64,000 nt of DNA from Megalonaias nervosa (taxonomy: Eukaryota > Mollusca > Bivalvia > Unionida > Unionidae), in assembly GCA_016617855.1 (NCBI GenBank), contig JAECUM010033610.1, positions 1-64,000 on the forward strand. The letters are read 5' to 3'. The position numbers were made by a program, and so were the translations under genes. The notes under the pieces were generated by a model, which ran no database searches, had not been told where the DNA came from, and saw only the letters and a list, made by a program, of their open reading frames with translations. This document shows positions 32,761 through 47,690 of this stretch, in pieces; the stretch's first letter is position 1; each line of letters begins with the position of its first letter.

Positions 32761-34139
32761 TCCGCTCAGTGTGGGTGAGCCACAATTAAATTAATTGAAT
32801 GAATTAACGGCCTATCGTTACCGCAATGCTCCTTGATCTAAGTTATATGACAAAGGCATTTCTATTTCCACTTCCCATGAATGGCATTGATAAAAATATA
32901 AATCCTTTACTTTTTCTTCTGTTGTGTGAGGACCATGCAATTTAGACAAAAAAGATTTTGAAGATGGCAAAGATAATTAATTCTCTATCCCATGGCTGGA
33001 AATTCGTTTCGCATGTACTTCAGTCATACTTTAACATCAGTTTTGACTATGCAGAGTGAAGATTATTCTTGCTATATCAAAACCCTTGGAAAACGTAAGT
33101 CTGAAATCAATATAATGTCATGAAGTTTAGTGAGGGAGTTTTGAAAAACGTTTCCCTTTTCTATGGTGTACGGACAGTATGCTTATATACCGGTTTAAAG
33201 GGACCAAGACCTAATGATTTGTTATAAGTCTAGGCTTTTACAAAATGTAACAGAAGAGAGCGAAGACAACAAACTATGTAAAATTAAACAAATAATTCAT
33301 TTTCCTAGAATACCAAGTGAAAAATAAGAAAAAGAAATTTCGCTTTTACGAATCAAATCCAAAAATAATCAAATAATTAAAAAATTGAAGTCCTAGTATT
33401 AAAAAGTCCTGAATGAAACTGAGTTCGAATCCCGATGAATTTCAAAATGGAAGGCAATGACATCTGTTGTAATATGCGAAGTACTGTTGTGTCAACAGTT
33501 CCTAATTGAATCACAGAAAATATTATTCCAGTTTTGAATTCCAGGGAAAATAATCACTTGAAATTCAATAAAATAAAATTTCAACTCAAACTGGTCACAA
33601 CATAATGTAACTTGACATCTCAAGTGTTTTAAGCACGACTGAACAATCTCTCTAAAGAGGACAGTTATACACTAGTTTAAGTAAGCAAAACAGATTCCCG
33701 GTTGAGGGTCAACCTTCTAGACAAATTAAAAGTTTGCAACAAAAGCACATGTTTCATATCATTTACTCCAGGTATGGCCTTGACTTAACTTAATGATTCT
33801 TACCCTGAGAAAGAATAAATGTTTTTTTAAAAAAATGTTCTTTTCCAAAACTGTCACTGGTTCTGTATCAAGGTCAGAAACTAGATACAATGGTTCTACT
33901 ATTAGGTGTTTATCAATAATAAAAAAAATCAGTCAGGTCAAAGAGAACTAAACTCAATTCTGGACAATATCAAATCCAGTAAACAAAGTTTCTTTGCAGT
34001 AGCATGTAACAAATTTAAAACTAACAAACAAACAATTAAATTAAATATACATAACAGATTCTTGAACAGATTCTCTAACGACATCCAACAGAAAATGAAC
34101 ACCCTCGTCAGAATCTTTGTGTGAGCTTTTACTATGGCT
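32761..34139. other. Probable retrotransposon remnant sequence, unresolved
   Basis: Sequence between the RT fragment and the integrase/gag fragments of the Gypsy relic. I see no recognisable domain or LTR pair. The plus-strand frame at 33906-34124 shows no motif. Confidence 0.35.
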
Positions 34140-34600
34140 TAAGTTTTAATAATTCTCAGAAGAATTGCGTCTGAAAATATTGTGGACGCGGGCATTATGT
34201 CAAAATGTATTGGTTGCCTGACTCTCTATCATGCCTGACATGATCTACATCATCTAGAAACATCACCTTTAAAGTTCGGCGGATACAAATGTCTCAAGTT
34301 TTTAAAAATAACTCTTAGTGACTCCTAAATGACCAACAAAGGGATTTTCATTGGCTAGACTTTGAATTTTCATCTGGTTTTTGAGCTGTAATTCCTTTAA
34401 TTCCCTATCGAATCCAGACAGACTTGCCAGTCAAACCTAAAAACTATTATCCAAAATTTCATTTTCCACTAAATACTGAATCAAAATAATCATTTATGGT
34501 TTCGCTTCAGACAGACCATAATATCTAGCAATCTGAAGGAACTCTTCCTTTCTCATAGCTTCTAACCCTCCCGGGAAGGATTTGAAACAAAGCTGTCAAC
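34140..34600 (-). mobile_element. Ty3/Gypsy integrase and gag fragments
   Basis: On the minus strand a gag-like N-terminal helix region (KEEFLQIARYYGLSEAK, about 34545-34490) is followed by integrase pieces. These are GHLGVTKSYF and CRSCQA (HHCC zinc-binding part) and MPASTIFSDAILLRIIK, which matches the core motif following the first catalytic Asp in Gypsy integrases. Gag lies next to integrase with no protease or RT between, so an internal deletion is likely. It may belong to the same insertion as the RT fragment at 31.65-32.76 kb, rearranged. Confidence 0.6.
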
Positions 34601-34799
34601 ATTAGCTTGTTTCACTAAAGATTTCTCAAATGCGTGAAATACAAATGTGTGAAGTAAAAATCTATGTTCAAACTGCAATGCTTACATTCAAAGTATTACC
34701 AATGTGCAAAAAAATATTTATGAGAAAGGCCAAACACGTACAAGGGGTTTGCAAATGCTGCCTCCACGTACCTAAATATATTTTTCCAGGAAAGATAAT

Positions 34800-35259
34800 C
34801 TGCTTGTACTCCATACATATGATCATTAAAAGGACAATATTTAACCGTACCCAATCCTAAAAAGGAGATATTCAAAACTAGCTTTCACTTTTCAGGTGCG
34901 CTTGTGTGGAATAACATTCCAAAGGATATTAAATAAGCTTCAAGCATCTCTTCCTTCCACAATAGGTTTATTAGATGGATTAAGTGATAAAAATGGTGTA
35001 CTTATGAAAGTATATATTACACCACCCACCATATCTGCTTCACGTTTCTTTTCTGCAGCAATGTTTCATTTGTGTGAATAGTTCTTTAGATACTGTGAAT
35101 TTGCTTCTGTGTGCATGTATGTGAACATATTAGTATTAGCTTGTATCGTATATGTACATGATAGATGCCTCAAGGTAGATTAGTTTTTCATTGGAGCTAA
35201 CTGGGTTACCCTCTGAAAATAAAGCATTATCATTCTTCTTCTTCTTCTTCTTCTTCTTA

Positions 35260-35312
<53 letters not shown>
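34800..35312 (+). mobile_element. Non-LTR retrotransposon (LINE) 3' end
   Basis: A frame around 34837-34940 reads VPNPKKEIFKTSFHFSGAL and VWNNIPKDIK. This FSGA-x-VWN-x-IP pattern is the usual C-terminal end of reverse transcriptases of CR1/L2/RTE-like animal LINEs. The 3' UTR ends with GCTAACTGGGTTACCCTCTG and an AATAAA hexamer, then a CTT/ATT simple-repeat tail, the usual LINE end structure. 5'-truncated and mutated. Confidence 0.65.
35234..35312. repeat. (CTT)n(ATT)n tail
   Basis: About nine CTT/TTC units then about 17 ATT units, forming the tail of the LINE fragment. Confidence 0.95.
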
Positions 35313-35316
<4 letters not shown>

Positions 35317-37825
35317 GAGATAATGAAAATTCGGAAACAAAGTCAATTTAATTTTTTAAGAAAAAAGTGTAATACCTTTGAAATGCTTTAAATAAATTCA
35401 GATCCCTAACGAGCCTAGTCTCTGTTACACACCTCGGTCTTAAATAATAAAATATAAGGAGGCTAAACCAGCAAGGGTAGTAAAATTAACAAAACTTTAG
35501 TTGTCAAAGTTACAAAGTGACAACCTAAAAGAGAGATATATAGTATTGTGAATTGAATCTCAATTAATCCTTAATGTCCTATCACAAATCCAAATGTAAA
35601 ATATGTTCTGAATGAATTCGCATAGTTTTGAATGTCCTGATGTACCACAATGATACAATCCAGAATGTATTTAAATAAGTATTCACACTTTTATGTCTGA
35701 ATACAACTGCAAAATCTGATATTAGATACCCCAGAGACTTATATGAGACAGGAATCAATTTTATTTACCAAGTCAGCTATATATACAAATATATATATTG
35801 ACCCACGGTGTAACAGATTTCCAACGGAAGAAGCCTATTTAAATGTATATAATATTGATGTTAAACTCAAATTTCATAAACATCTTGTTTACCATTTACA
35901 GTCATGAGAACAGTCTGGTAGAGAAAATACCAACCCCAACCCTCAAACACAAATATGACAAATGTCAAGTATGCATATAATCTACTCTTAGTCACGGTAA
36001 AGGGTTAGGCACGCAATGCAAAATAAGTACACGTCACACGTAACAGGAATATGCTCCCCAGACGTCAATGAATAATATTCATTAAATATTTTGTAACTCG
36101 ATCTGGCATAGATGTTGATAGAAGTGACATCGCTAAAGATCGTGGGCGATAATAAATTTATTTAACTGCCTGTGTTCCTATATATCCTAGCTTTCCCAAG
36201 CAGGGCTCAAATGCTATCGACGACTCGCTTTACATCTTGTTTAAAACTTCTTGTAAACCAGGCCTGTGAGTACCTTTGTCGCTTTTGTGAACAATCCCCG
36301 GAATATGTCTGGCCATAGTTTGAACATTTGGCGCAATCGGGTTTTGTGATTTGAATACATGAAAGGGTGTTACACGAACGCATATGACTGTCAATGTATA
36401 CGATGCATAGCAGGTCAATCTCTAATGTACAGTTGTATCATCAGAAAATGCCCCCGGAGGTCCAACGTTGTTATTTGTTTTGTTTTTCTCTTTTGGGAGG
36501 GGTAAGGGATGTACGTCAACATAGATTGTTAGATGGAAGATGCACGTGCGCCGTTGGAGTGATCGAGAACAGACTCAATGGGCGCGTTTTCGGGGAGAAC
36601 ACAATCATAAATTGTGGAGTTGATCCAGACAATGTCTGGAGTGATAATATAGCTCGTTCTGTAGGGTGCTGAATGTATACTTCGTTAGTGAACGGTAATC
36701 ATATTAGTACCTTCGGGCCAACTAAGTACTGTACAAAGCGACGACTGTGTGATGTTAACAGCGTACTGGAGAGATTTAATCGACATAGCATAGCTGAGTG
36801 TGGGCTTCATGTACGCCTATGAAAATTTTAGAGTCATTTCAAACTTGATCGGTTCAATCTAGTACGCGCCCCTGATAACTCCAACAACTTTATAGGCTGA
36901 GACCTAGCCCGTTGAGAACACAAACAGTTATTCACGTGAAACCTTCAAACGGCATTGCTCGAAAATTTGACCAACTGCTATAAACGACCAAAGACATTTG
37001 TGCGAATTTGAGTGTGCGACCTTCACTCGCGGTAATTGATATCGGAACACAAACTCACTTAGGGTTGTATTTGCAAACACGGGCTTCCTTGCGTCATTAA
37101 TGTAGCGGTGGAGAGTGGTTGTCATAATAATCACTCTGAAAACCATCGATGTCTTCAATTATTTCGTCTTTAGAACCATATTAGTTTGGCTGACAGTTTG
37201 ATGCAGTTTAATTGGAAACTTCCGTTCTTATTTTACTGGTCCTAACCGACACCATACGTGGGTCTGTGCCACCTCAACGAAAATATGAACTTTATTGGAC
37301 AGATAATGCACCTTGCTGACACCCTCACCATATAATTCTTTCAAGCATGGTATGTCTGGTTGGCTTTGATATTTATTGACTTCATCACGAATCATGAAAT
37401 TCCTCACATTTTAAGCCTGATGCCACATCCTGATTAAAATTCTCCCAAAATATCCACATAGGCCAATGCTTGGATGCATTATTTCTTGGGCTAGTGTCGC
37501 AATTTCCATTTACGTAATCTTTCTAGTTAACGGATAAATAAGCGGCAAATGCGACGGCATCCTTGTATGTTTCAAGCTAAGTTTTCTATGTGGTAGTTCT
37601 TGTTGTGTTGCATTCTCTCATTCGCCGCTAGCAAGTAACATTCTTGATGGCTTTTTTATGTGTTTGGCTGTCGTATCATTTGGGCATGGCCATGTTTCTG
37701 TTACCATCATGTTTAGCACTCGTTCAGCGGGTTCGCCTGCGGGATTTTGTTAGAGAACCTGCAGCGAGGTCTTTTCTTCTGGCATGTCGTGACTGAGTCG
37801 TATGTTTAACACGTTTGCTGATTGA
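35313..37825. other. Intergenic, nothing recognised
   Basis: The 36.2-37.7 kb part is less AT-rich and has several 60-90 codon frames, for example 36394-36672 plus, but no motif or splice pattern that I can support. Confidence 0.45.
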
Positions 37826-37836
37826 TATATATATAA

Positions 37837-37894
<58 letters not shown>
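37826..37894. repeat. (TA)n microsatellite
   Basis: TA run with one AAG interruption near its start. Confidence 0.97.
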
Positions 37895-39282
<1,388 letters not shown>

Positions 39283-41780
39283 TATACGACCAGATTTGAT
39301 TCAGCTCATAGCTGAATCTGTAAACTGTGTGGATGCTGCACTTTACAAGCATAGTTTCGAGTATAAAACATCAAACCGTATTTGTAGCTCTCAAAAAGCT
39401 CCAGGATAATCTCACCTGTGCTGACTCCATTGTAAACAAACATACACTAGGAGAAAGCATAACCAATTTTTAGTGTCAAAGGACGTAGGATGGCAAAGGT
39501 TGTACTTGGATGCAAAGTCGCGATATAACAAGAATGATTACAGGATGCATGGATTAAGAGCAGACTTTGTCTGCTCTGTACTACGCCCTCTGCAGCTATT
39601 GGAAGGGTGTAACAGCCTTTACAATGTTACCATATTGTGGCTGGCAAAAAACGCGTTGTAGCAGATTTGTTTTCCAGCCCCAGGGAAAATTTGCCCTGAA
39701 TAGTTTGATGTTTTCAACTCTTAAAAACGTTCATCTGTCTGATATATGTTTTTAATCCCGTATGATAAGATGCTAGCACAGATCGACGGGGTATGTGCTC
39801 GTGGTTGACACAGTCGTCTACGTACAATAAATATATGCACAGACCGTCATGGATGTTACCAGCAGATCCAGCGATGCCGAGAAACTGACGCCTAAAGGTT
39901 CACAGATGTAGCAGACGCTCTGAAAAACATGTAAGCTCGTTGACCCCTAACATGACATAGTCATCTACTGGTGGATCCTGACAAAGAATTTATCAGAGCT
40001 GTTGCTATTGCTGTCGGAACACCATGTGCGCCGTGGACATACCGCCTCCATCTCAATCAAGCCATTGTGGAAAGTTTAACCGTACACTTGCGGAACGATT
40101 ATTCAGGCATCAGCATGAACAGGAATTGTTGATTCACGATGGGTGACGAGAGTGACGTAGGTCGCTTCTTTCGATCACAGATGTGATAAGAAACAACGTT
40201 TGTTTTCAATCCTTCATATTATTTATTACTTCATTGACATCACTGTCGCTTTGTCCTGACAGTATCATTGTCTCGTTAGTGTTTTTTTCTATGTTCGTGC
40301 TGGCAAGTCAGCTGCTGCTGACAGACATTGTTGTAATAAATTTATTAGGCGATTTGACTCCCATGCCACATGTAAGGTATGGTCGACCACTGATAAAAAC
40401 GTCGTGCAAGCAAATGGGATATACACTTTTCGTAAAGGTATGTTCTGCAGCAAAGTTCACGTTTGTATCTACTGCGAAGGAACAACATTGAACTTCTTAT
40501 ATATACATGGGATCGTTTGATTGGATTCCAGTTCTCTTTTTTCTGGCACATTGAAAACATGTTCTCCTTTACATGTTTAGGTATTTGTGAATGCACATCA
40601 CAATGTAGACCTCCGGATACAACACCCCGACCATTAATAGTATAAAGCGATGTTTCTATGATAAATCGAAGTGGCAAATATGGGTCTCGTTAACAAAAGA
40701 GTCGGCTTACAATCTTTCCGGTCCTATCAAAATTGTTTTTCCTGCTCAAATCGAGTTTTATACAAATCCAAAGTAGTCCAAATCAGGCAATCAGATCCGT
40801 TACCAATTAAATACTGCATAAACTTGACTATGGTAGCAGTGTGTGCGATAGCATCCTATACTATCAAACGTCGTGGAGTGAGAGTGCACTAAAGCTATAG
40901 TTTCATCATTCGTGTACCTCTTCACCCATTGATTAAATATCACACATTGACTACGTTGCCGTTGACTTACTGTCTTCTCCGAAGTTGTACATTTAATTTT
41001 TATCTCGCTTTTCAAACTTTTGAGTGTACATGTCGTTTGTATTCTATTTGAGGAAGCATTCCATAATTGATTTGCCCTTTGATTTGCTTCGTTGGGCCGT
41101 TATCTGTCTGCGTTGTCCGAATTGTCTTAGTTCAACAGCGACACAGACCAAACTGATTCTTGCACAACACCATAAATGAATTTTCAATGACTTTGCTGTC
41201 TTTCTATTTTATTCTTCGCCGATCCATATTTCGGTTAATGTATCAAAGTGCTGAGATTGCGATTCTGAAAAGTCATATAGCCGTGATGAGCGTTTCGGAA
41301 AACCTATATGATGCATTCAAGCTAAATGGCGATTTAATCTTTTCTCTGCCGTTACATACGTTATTTAATTCCCTCAATAACTACACATGTGAATTCTTTC
41401 ACAATATTGCATTTCTAAGATGATGACTATTACATTATGTATAGCGGTCGTAATTATCTGACAAAATATTCCCATGACATTGGAAACTGTCTCCGCTCAA
41501 GCTGTCGGTAGTATTTATCTGAGAACTAGAGGCATACTGATATACTAAGCTATTGTATATAATTTAGTACAGTTAGTAAACGTGCTCTGGCCTACTGTTA
41601 ATAAGCTGATTTCAATTTGCAACTCAAAATAGAGTCTTAGGGTCCCAAAGGACATTCTAGAAAGTTCAGAATTTGTTTTAAATACCAGTACTTCTCAAAG
41701 AAATATGCACAATACAACTGCATGTGTAGATTGCACTTTAAGCCTAGTGTGCAAGTGTGCCTGTGACCGTTTCCGCAACT
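39283..41780. other. Intergenic, nothing recognised
   Basis: About 2.5 kb of moderate AT content. The minus-strand frame at 40345-40677 (110 codons, with GRGVVSGGLHCDVHSQI) is protein-like in composition but unrecognised, and is not annotated as a gene. Confidence 0.45.
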
Positions 41781-41789
41781 GGTAAAGAA

Positions 41790-41872
41790 AAAAATAGTCC
41801 GCAAGCTTGATTCGAACCTGAATGTCTGGATCATGTATAACGCTAACACAGGTTAGGCCACATACAACTCTT
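41790..41872 (-). repeat. tRNA-derived SINE head
   Basis: On the minus strand GTGGCCTAACCTGTGTTAGC (A-box-like) is followed about 30 bases later by TTCAGGTTCGAATCAAGC, a near-perfect B box. The region between cannot be folded into a full tRNA by eye and no body or tail is recognised. Confidence 0.45.
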
Positions 41873-42189
41873 ACAGTGAAAGAAATGAACTTGTATAGAC
41901 CTACAATTTAACTGCCCAGGCGAAGAAGAGGGGATGCACCCTACCCTTGAGCCGTTTTAGAAAAAAATCCAATATTCCTAATTAACACATTCACCAACAA
42001 ATACTTCAATTGGTTTTGACTTCATCAATAATCAAGTTTGACTGGTGGGGATATTATTCCACGAAATTACAATTCCTACATAAGAATCAAAAGCTCGGCT
42101 ATCAGATATCTCCATTTCGTGGTTTCAATAATCCTGTACAACATACATGAAAATTATGAGCCAGTACAATACTATTCCTGGAATTATCG

Positions 42190-42411
42190 ATGCAGAAGGC
42201 AGAATTTCGATCAGTAAAGCAGCGTGGTTCTCGCGAGATACGGTCTAGTTTAAGGGCTGGGAACCTTCGAGCGCCGTTATCAAGGGTGGGATCGTGCTGG
42301 CTACAATCGCAGCTGAATGCGTTTACAAAACAATCCTCTCCCACCCCACCACAAAGAAAGGCGAAAACAGGTATGGGAAGCAAGAAGTGCTCCTGGGTTA
42401 GGAAGTCCTGA
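42190..42411 (+). other. GC-richer island, unassigned
   Basis: About 220 bases clearly richer in G+C and CpG than the surroundings (CTCGCGAGATACGG; CGAGCGCCG), open in one plus-strand frame of 73 codons. It could be a small promoter-associated island or an exon (AACAGGTATGGG offers a donor-like GT), but no partner exon or start is identifiable. Confidence 0.3.
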
Positions 42412-42753
42412 TCGGTCAGAGCTCTAATGACATTACTTATGGAAATACAATTTATTTGTGTTTGACTCAAAAAGAGATTGATGGCATTAGTAAAAACAAC
42501 TTCTAATCAATAACATATTTCTCGATGCGGTTGCTTTTATAATGAAACATTTGCAATTAGCAATTATCTTTATTCGCAAAGTATTTTGTTCATAATAAGA
42601 ACTTACATATTAAAACACAAATGTAAAAGGTGGCTATTATCAGATTTCCCTAATGATTGACAACATTTGCACATTTGAAAATATTTACAGTCTGAATACT
42701 GCTTTTCTCTAGTTTTTCTATCTGCGTACAACTTAACCAAATTACCCTCTGTA

Positions 42754-42795
42754 TGTCTGTCTGTCTGTCTGTCTGACTCTCTCTCTCTCTCTCTG

Positions 42796-42886
<91 letters not shown>
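42754..42886. repeat. Compound (TGTC)n(TC)n(TA)n(TG)n microsatellite
   Basis: Four simple repeats in series. Confidence 0.96.
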
Positions 42887-42889
<3 letters not shown>

Positions 42890-44327
42890 CCTCACAAGTA
42901 AAACCTAATGAACATGAATGCGTACTTATGGTTTATACTCTGATCAGATCGTATATTGAGTTTAATTGGTCAAAAAGGAACAGTACTTGCCAACTGTATG
43001 CCAACTGATCTGCCAACATCTGACCCAAATTTGCCATAATAAGTCATTGAAAGCATGCATTTCATATAAGTGTAAAATGATAAGCAACTGCAAAGATTTG
43101 TGAATTGCCAGACGGTGGCCTTAATAAAACAGGTAGCGACGGATATAAGGACGGAGGGCACAAAGTATACTACACATATGTCAAATCGGATACAACTGGA
43201 TCTCGATACAGATCAAAGTCAGATTACTAGAAAATGACGAGTGTTTAAATTATATCTTTTACAACCGCTGGTACTGGCTAAGGACTCTTGACCAGAATGG
43301 TGCTGATTATATTTCCATCAAGATATCAGCTTGAATTTTGCTTCACGTACAAAGCCTTTAACTGTATTTGCCTCAATGCAGTATAAAATCCAAAATATTG
43401 ATGTGAAACACACAGACACAAGCACAAACACGCTCCGTTCTCTGACGTAGCATTAATTGGATGTCAAATAACAACACAAAACAACCCACCAAATAAAAAC
43501 AAACTGAATAACTGATAGTAGTTATTATTCGGACTCTTTTATGAGTATATTTAGCAAATTGCGCTCACAACCAACTTGAACATAGAACTCGGTTTACGTA
43601 TATGCAAAATGTCTAACATTATCCATGCACGCATTGTGCTTCCTACTGAAAGCATATTCGTCATATGATTAGTAAAAGAAACTTTTGTCAAATGCCAAAA
43701 GACTATGCAGTAAACATACAGTATAATTTATCGTGAATTAACTTTGACATGTTTGTATATGTATTAATAATATATTTTATTTTTTACAAAACATTATTTT
43801 TTTCTGGATGAAGGGCGAATTGCGGTGATTATTAGGTGTTGATGCCGTATATAATGTACGTAACATGCATGAAACATAGTTCCGATAATTATTGTTATGA
43901 ATTTACATTAGACCAAAGCTAAATTAACACAATTAGTATATCAGATAATCTATTGTGGTTCAGTGCTATTGTAAATTGCCTGTTTCAGTGGCTTATCCTT
44001 GCTCGTAACATTCATTTTATTATAAATCTTACATAAATAAGAAGACATTGGATATTGCAATTTGACTTTTTTCATTTATGGAATTGACTATATTATTGTA
44101 GATTTATTTTTGCATCTTGCAACTGATTATGTGGTCATACGGATTGTGTGTTTATCGATAAATGTAACATGCGTAAAATAACATAAGTACTTGTAAATCG
44201 ATAAAATCCATTTAACATAATGTTATCATCAGGAAATATATACTTGTTTATTATGCTTGTGTTGGACTTCTCCAAAGAAACTTTCGAGGATAGAACCATC
44301 CGTTGCATGAAGCATGAAGGGGACGCT
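42887..44327. other. Intergenic, nothing recognised
   Basis: AT-rich sequence without a supported feature. Confidence 0.5.
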
Positions 44328-44348
44328 GGGGGGGGGGGGGGGGGGGGG
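44328..44348. repeat. Poly-G run
   Basis: A homopolymer of about 21 G residues, prone to sequencing and assembly length error. Confidence 0.9.
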
Positions 44349-44391
44349 AGGTCTAAGATGCTCTCCTTTACAGATCACATTCATCTCAGCT

Positions 44392-44572
44392 CCGTCCGCG
44401 TGGGTACTAGTATTGGCTCGACCAACTTGGGTATGTGAGAAAGCTTGAAGCTTGCCCGTAGTTTCCAGTGTATCGGTAGTTCTTCCATGGTTCCTCCTCC
44501 TTCAAACATACTGGCCCACATGTATAGCCTCTCATGAGCTGAAAAATAGCGTTAAACCCACAAAACCAAATA
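44392..44572 (+). repeat. SINE copy 2
   Basis: Shares with the copy at 39075-39282 the order GTGAGAAAGC, CCCGTAGTTTCCAG, TTCTTCCATGGTTCCTCCTCC, CTGGCCCACATGTATAGCC and TGAAAAATAGCGTTAAACCC, ending CAAAACC. It is diverged by many substitutions, so both copies are old. Confidence 0.65.
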
Positions 44573-45647
44573 AAATTATGAAGCATTAAAGGTCGACTCC
44601 AGTCTTATATAGGGGCTAAAAATAACGCTCCACCTCAGAGTTCCAAGGAATGGTTCGTGCTTATCAAGGAAAGTATCATGCATGAAGCAGTGTTTTATGA
44701 AAAGTCACAGAATATTATCACGACTGTGTATGTGACAAATTTAGCCTTTTTTTATTCCTTAATAAAAATGTCATTGATTTTAAATATTTGGTGTTGTTGT
44801 TTTTTCATAATTAGTTAACTGAGTGGAGGTTAACAACAAAAAAAAACGTACTGGCACACCGTGCCCTTGTTATGTCAATACGGTTCAATTTCACGAACAG
44901 GTATACACAGCTGATGGTAGCATATCCACTGTGACTTGAAATAATTATTGCATTGGTTGCGAATAATGACAAGGTCATAATCAACGTATCTATGTAAGAG
45001 TATAATATTATGGTCAAATTAGTTTAAGACTATTTCAGACCTTTTCCAGACGCGTATACGGGCAGTAGTTAGAGGCATACAAGTGACGTTTGCTTTAGAT
45101 TTCCGAAATGTCGATCTAGATGGAAGTTCCCAACAATTACATAGAGTGCATTTACTGTGTTATACTATTCAACTTTGAAAAGAGGGAATAATCTTGACTT
45201 TGTTGTCTTCATGATCCCATTCACCGAACATTGTTTATTATTTTCAAAAATAAACACATTTACTCAATGGTGAAGAGTGTTTGTTGGACTTATTTTTCCT
45301 TTTCAATACTAAAGTGACAGAGTATGTTATCTAGAATTGTTATCTTCTTGCTGATAAAACGCAATATTCATTTGGATAAAATACTTTCATCTTCAAAGCC
45401 CCCCCCCCATAAACACACACATATGTAAAACACGTTAAGTAATGTAAGCAGTAGAAAGGACGAATGATCGTATTAAGAGTTAAAACATTTTTGCCTATTG
45501 GAGCATCACATCTACAAAAATATCCAAGTTGTCAAGATATATTTACTTGATGATCAATGGCGACGTACACTTTAGTCCTCGGTTAAGCTTCTCTGCATAA
45601 ACCTATGTATAATTATATGATAGGCCTCAACGTTTCTCTTCTCCTCC

Positions 45648-45649
<2 letters not shown>
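44573..45649. other. Intergenic, nothing recognised
   Basis: AT-rich sequence; a short poly-C run near 45400. Confidence 0.5.

Positions 45650-45734
<85 letters not shown>
45650..45734. repeat. Compound (TC)n(AC)n microsatellite
   Basis: About 22 TC units followed by about 20 AC units, the same order as at 15063-15169. Confidence 0.97.
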
Positions 45735-45736
<2 letters not shown>

Positions 45737-47544
45737 AAACCTACATATACAAACACATTCTCGGACATAAATATCTATACAAGATGTATCCATCTTGAAA
45801 AAGAGTCAAGAAAAACCCAACACAGCTGAGTTGTGTTCCATGACCAGGTTAGTATATAAACACTACGATGATGATTCTAATAGGAATTGTGCATTGAAGA
45901 AAGACATCATTTCACATAAGAAGTGGACCCGAAGATTTTCAACAGAACCAAACTGGTGCTGTTGAATGCACTGAGTCAAACGGAATACAGTATGTGGGTA
46001 CAAAAGTGAACTCAGCTGTTATAAACGTAATGCTATTTATTGTCCAAGTTACTATATTTGATTGGTAAAATGTGCAAACCAATATCACACCATGCGCTTG
46101 ATCTATTTAAAGTGAACTTTCAAACCAATGCAAGTGATAGATGTGATGTTACTTTTTAGATAAATATGCCCATGAATGTGTCCATCATACAAATCCAGCT
46201 CGGCGAGGCCATCCAGTTTAATTGCAATAGTACCCTTCTGCTACGGCGATAAATGAAAATCTTTTGAGTTTCAGTCATACAAGTCCGTGTAATTTATCCA
46301 TACATATGCTTATTCACCTAAAAACCCACCCGGTGTTTTGCATTATTTGATTACACTGAAACAGCTACCATACTTTTTAAATACGGTAAACAATACACCA
46401 CCGTACATTGTATGTAATATCATACTTAATTTCCATTGGCCTAATAATTATTCAAAATTAACATTATTTTTCATACAAACCTCAGAAAGCACAGTTGTCT
46501 CTCAATTACCGTGATGAAGAGTAGAGGAATTTACTTTAATCTGTTAGCCCAATGGAATGATAGAAGTTTCCAGCTGAAATTGGTCATATAGATACATTTG
46601 GTTCCTATGTGAATATATACATGTCTTAATATCACTTTGACAAGTGGAGGTAATCTGTTGTCGTTACATAGGCTCATACTCGATGTAAAATAACAAAGCT
46701 TAATACAATTCTGCTTAATGCATTTTATGTGTTACTGATATTTACAGCTCGCTCCCCACTATCTATCTATCTAGATTCGAGCACATATATGTATGATTAA
46801 CTTTAATCAACTTCGTACAACTAGATGATTGCCATTAATTTCGTTTAGGGAATACAAATCTACAAGATATATACTCAAGATCATTTGAAAATATTACACT
46901 TTTCCATGGGTCTCTTTTCTTTGAACCTGGTCCACCTACCGGGAAAAAAGACCACATAACGAAGTTATCGGAGTACACTCTGTCAAGCCTGTCATCTTTC
47001 TTCTGTAAATTAATGTACTTTTACATAATTGTTTAGATTCATTTTTTTTCCATAACTGGCATCCATTTTCTGAGATATTTGCGTTACTTTAATACGGTTA
47101 GGTCTCTCCCGATTCATGTCCAGTGACGTAATTCTCCCAGAAAACATCTTCCTCTGGTTATTGACCATTTTTAGCTCGAAAGAGGATTATGTTCCCTTAA
47201 TATTTATGAACATGTCTGTACATGAAGATGTGGGTTCCAGGTCTACTTCTCCTTTCGCTGGTTATCACTGTACATATGTATCTTTCATCCAAAGCTATGC
47301 CAGACATACCACTTTAAAGGAACAAAGGTAATTAATACTAATCGAATGTAACCACAATAAGTGACGTCGAGTGAGGTTGAGGAAAATGCAAAAACTATCT
47401 CCAGATATGTGCTTCAAAATTTAGTATGAATACAGTTTGGTATTGTAAGTCATAATGTATAAAGATTACACAACAGAAAACTTACTCCTAGAATTACAAA
47501 CAGGTTTACCTTAACTGCTTATAGAACTGGAGAGAAAGTTGTTG
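45735..47544. other. Intergenic, nothing recognised
   Basis: AT-rich sequence. A stretch near 46640 (GGTAATCTGTTGTCGTTACATAGG) may be a further, very diverged member of the duplication at 48.75-53.6 kb. Confidence 0.45.
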
Positions 47545-47690
47545 GGCATATTGGATCTCATTACATTTCCATTGGGTGCGTTTTTCGATTTTAGTAGTTT
47601 ACCTTTGGATGTATGTGTTTGATCTCAGTATTTTTCCATTGGGTGTATCTGCTTGATCTCATTATTTTACCATCTGGTGTATTTGCTACC
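47545..47690. repeat. Short tandem duplication, three ~45 bp units
   Basis: Three units share the order TTGATCTCA-T-A-TTT, CCATTGGGTG, TATTTG (or TATCTGC), at about 47549-47595, 47608-47655 and 47656-47690. Confidence 0.7.

Noticed and set aside
40345..40677. 110-codon minus-strand ORF as a host gene
   Set aside because: Composition is plausible, but no motif, homologue or splice structure can be recognised.
44328..44348. G-quadruplex regulatory element
   Set aside because: A plain poly-G run with no gene nearby; its length may be a sequencing artefact.
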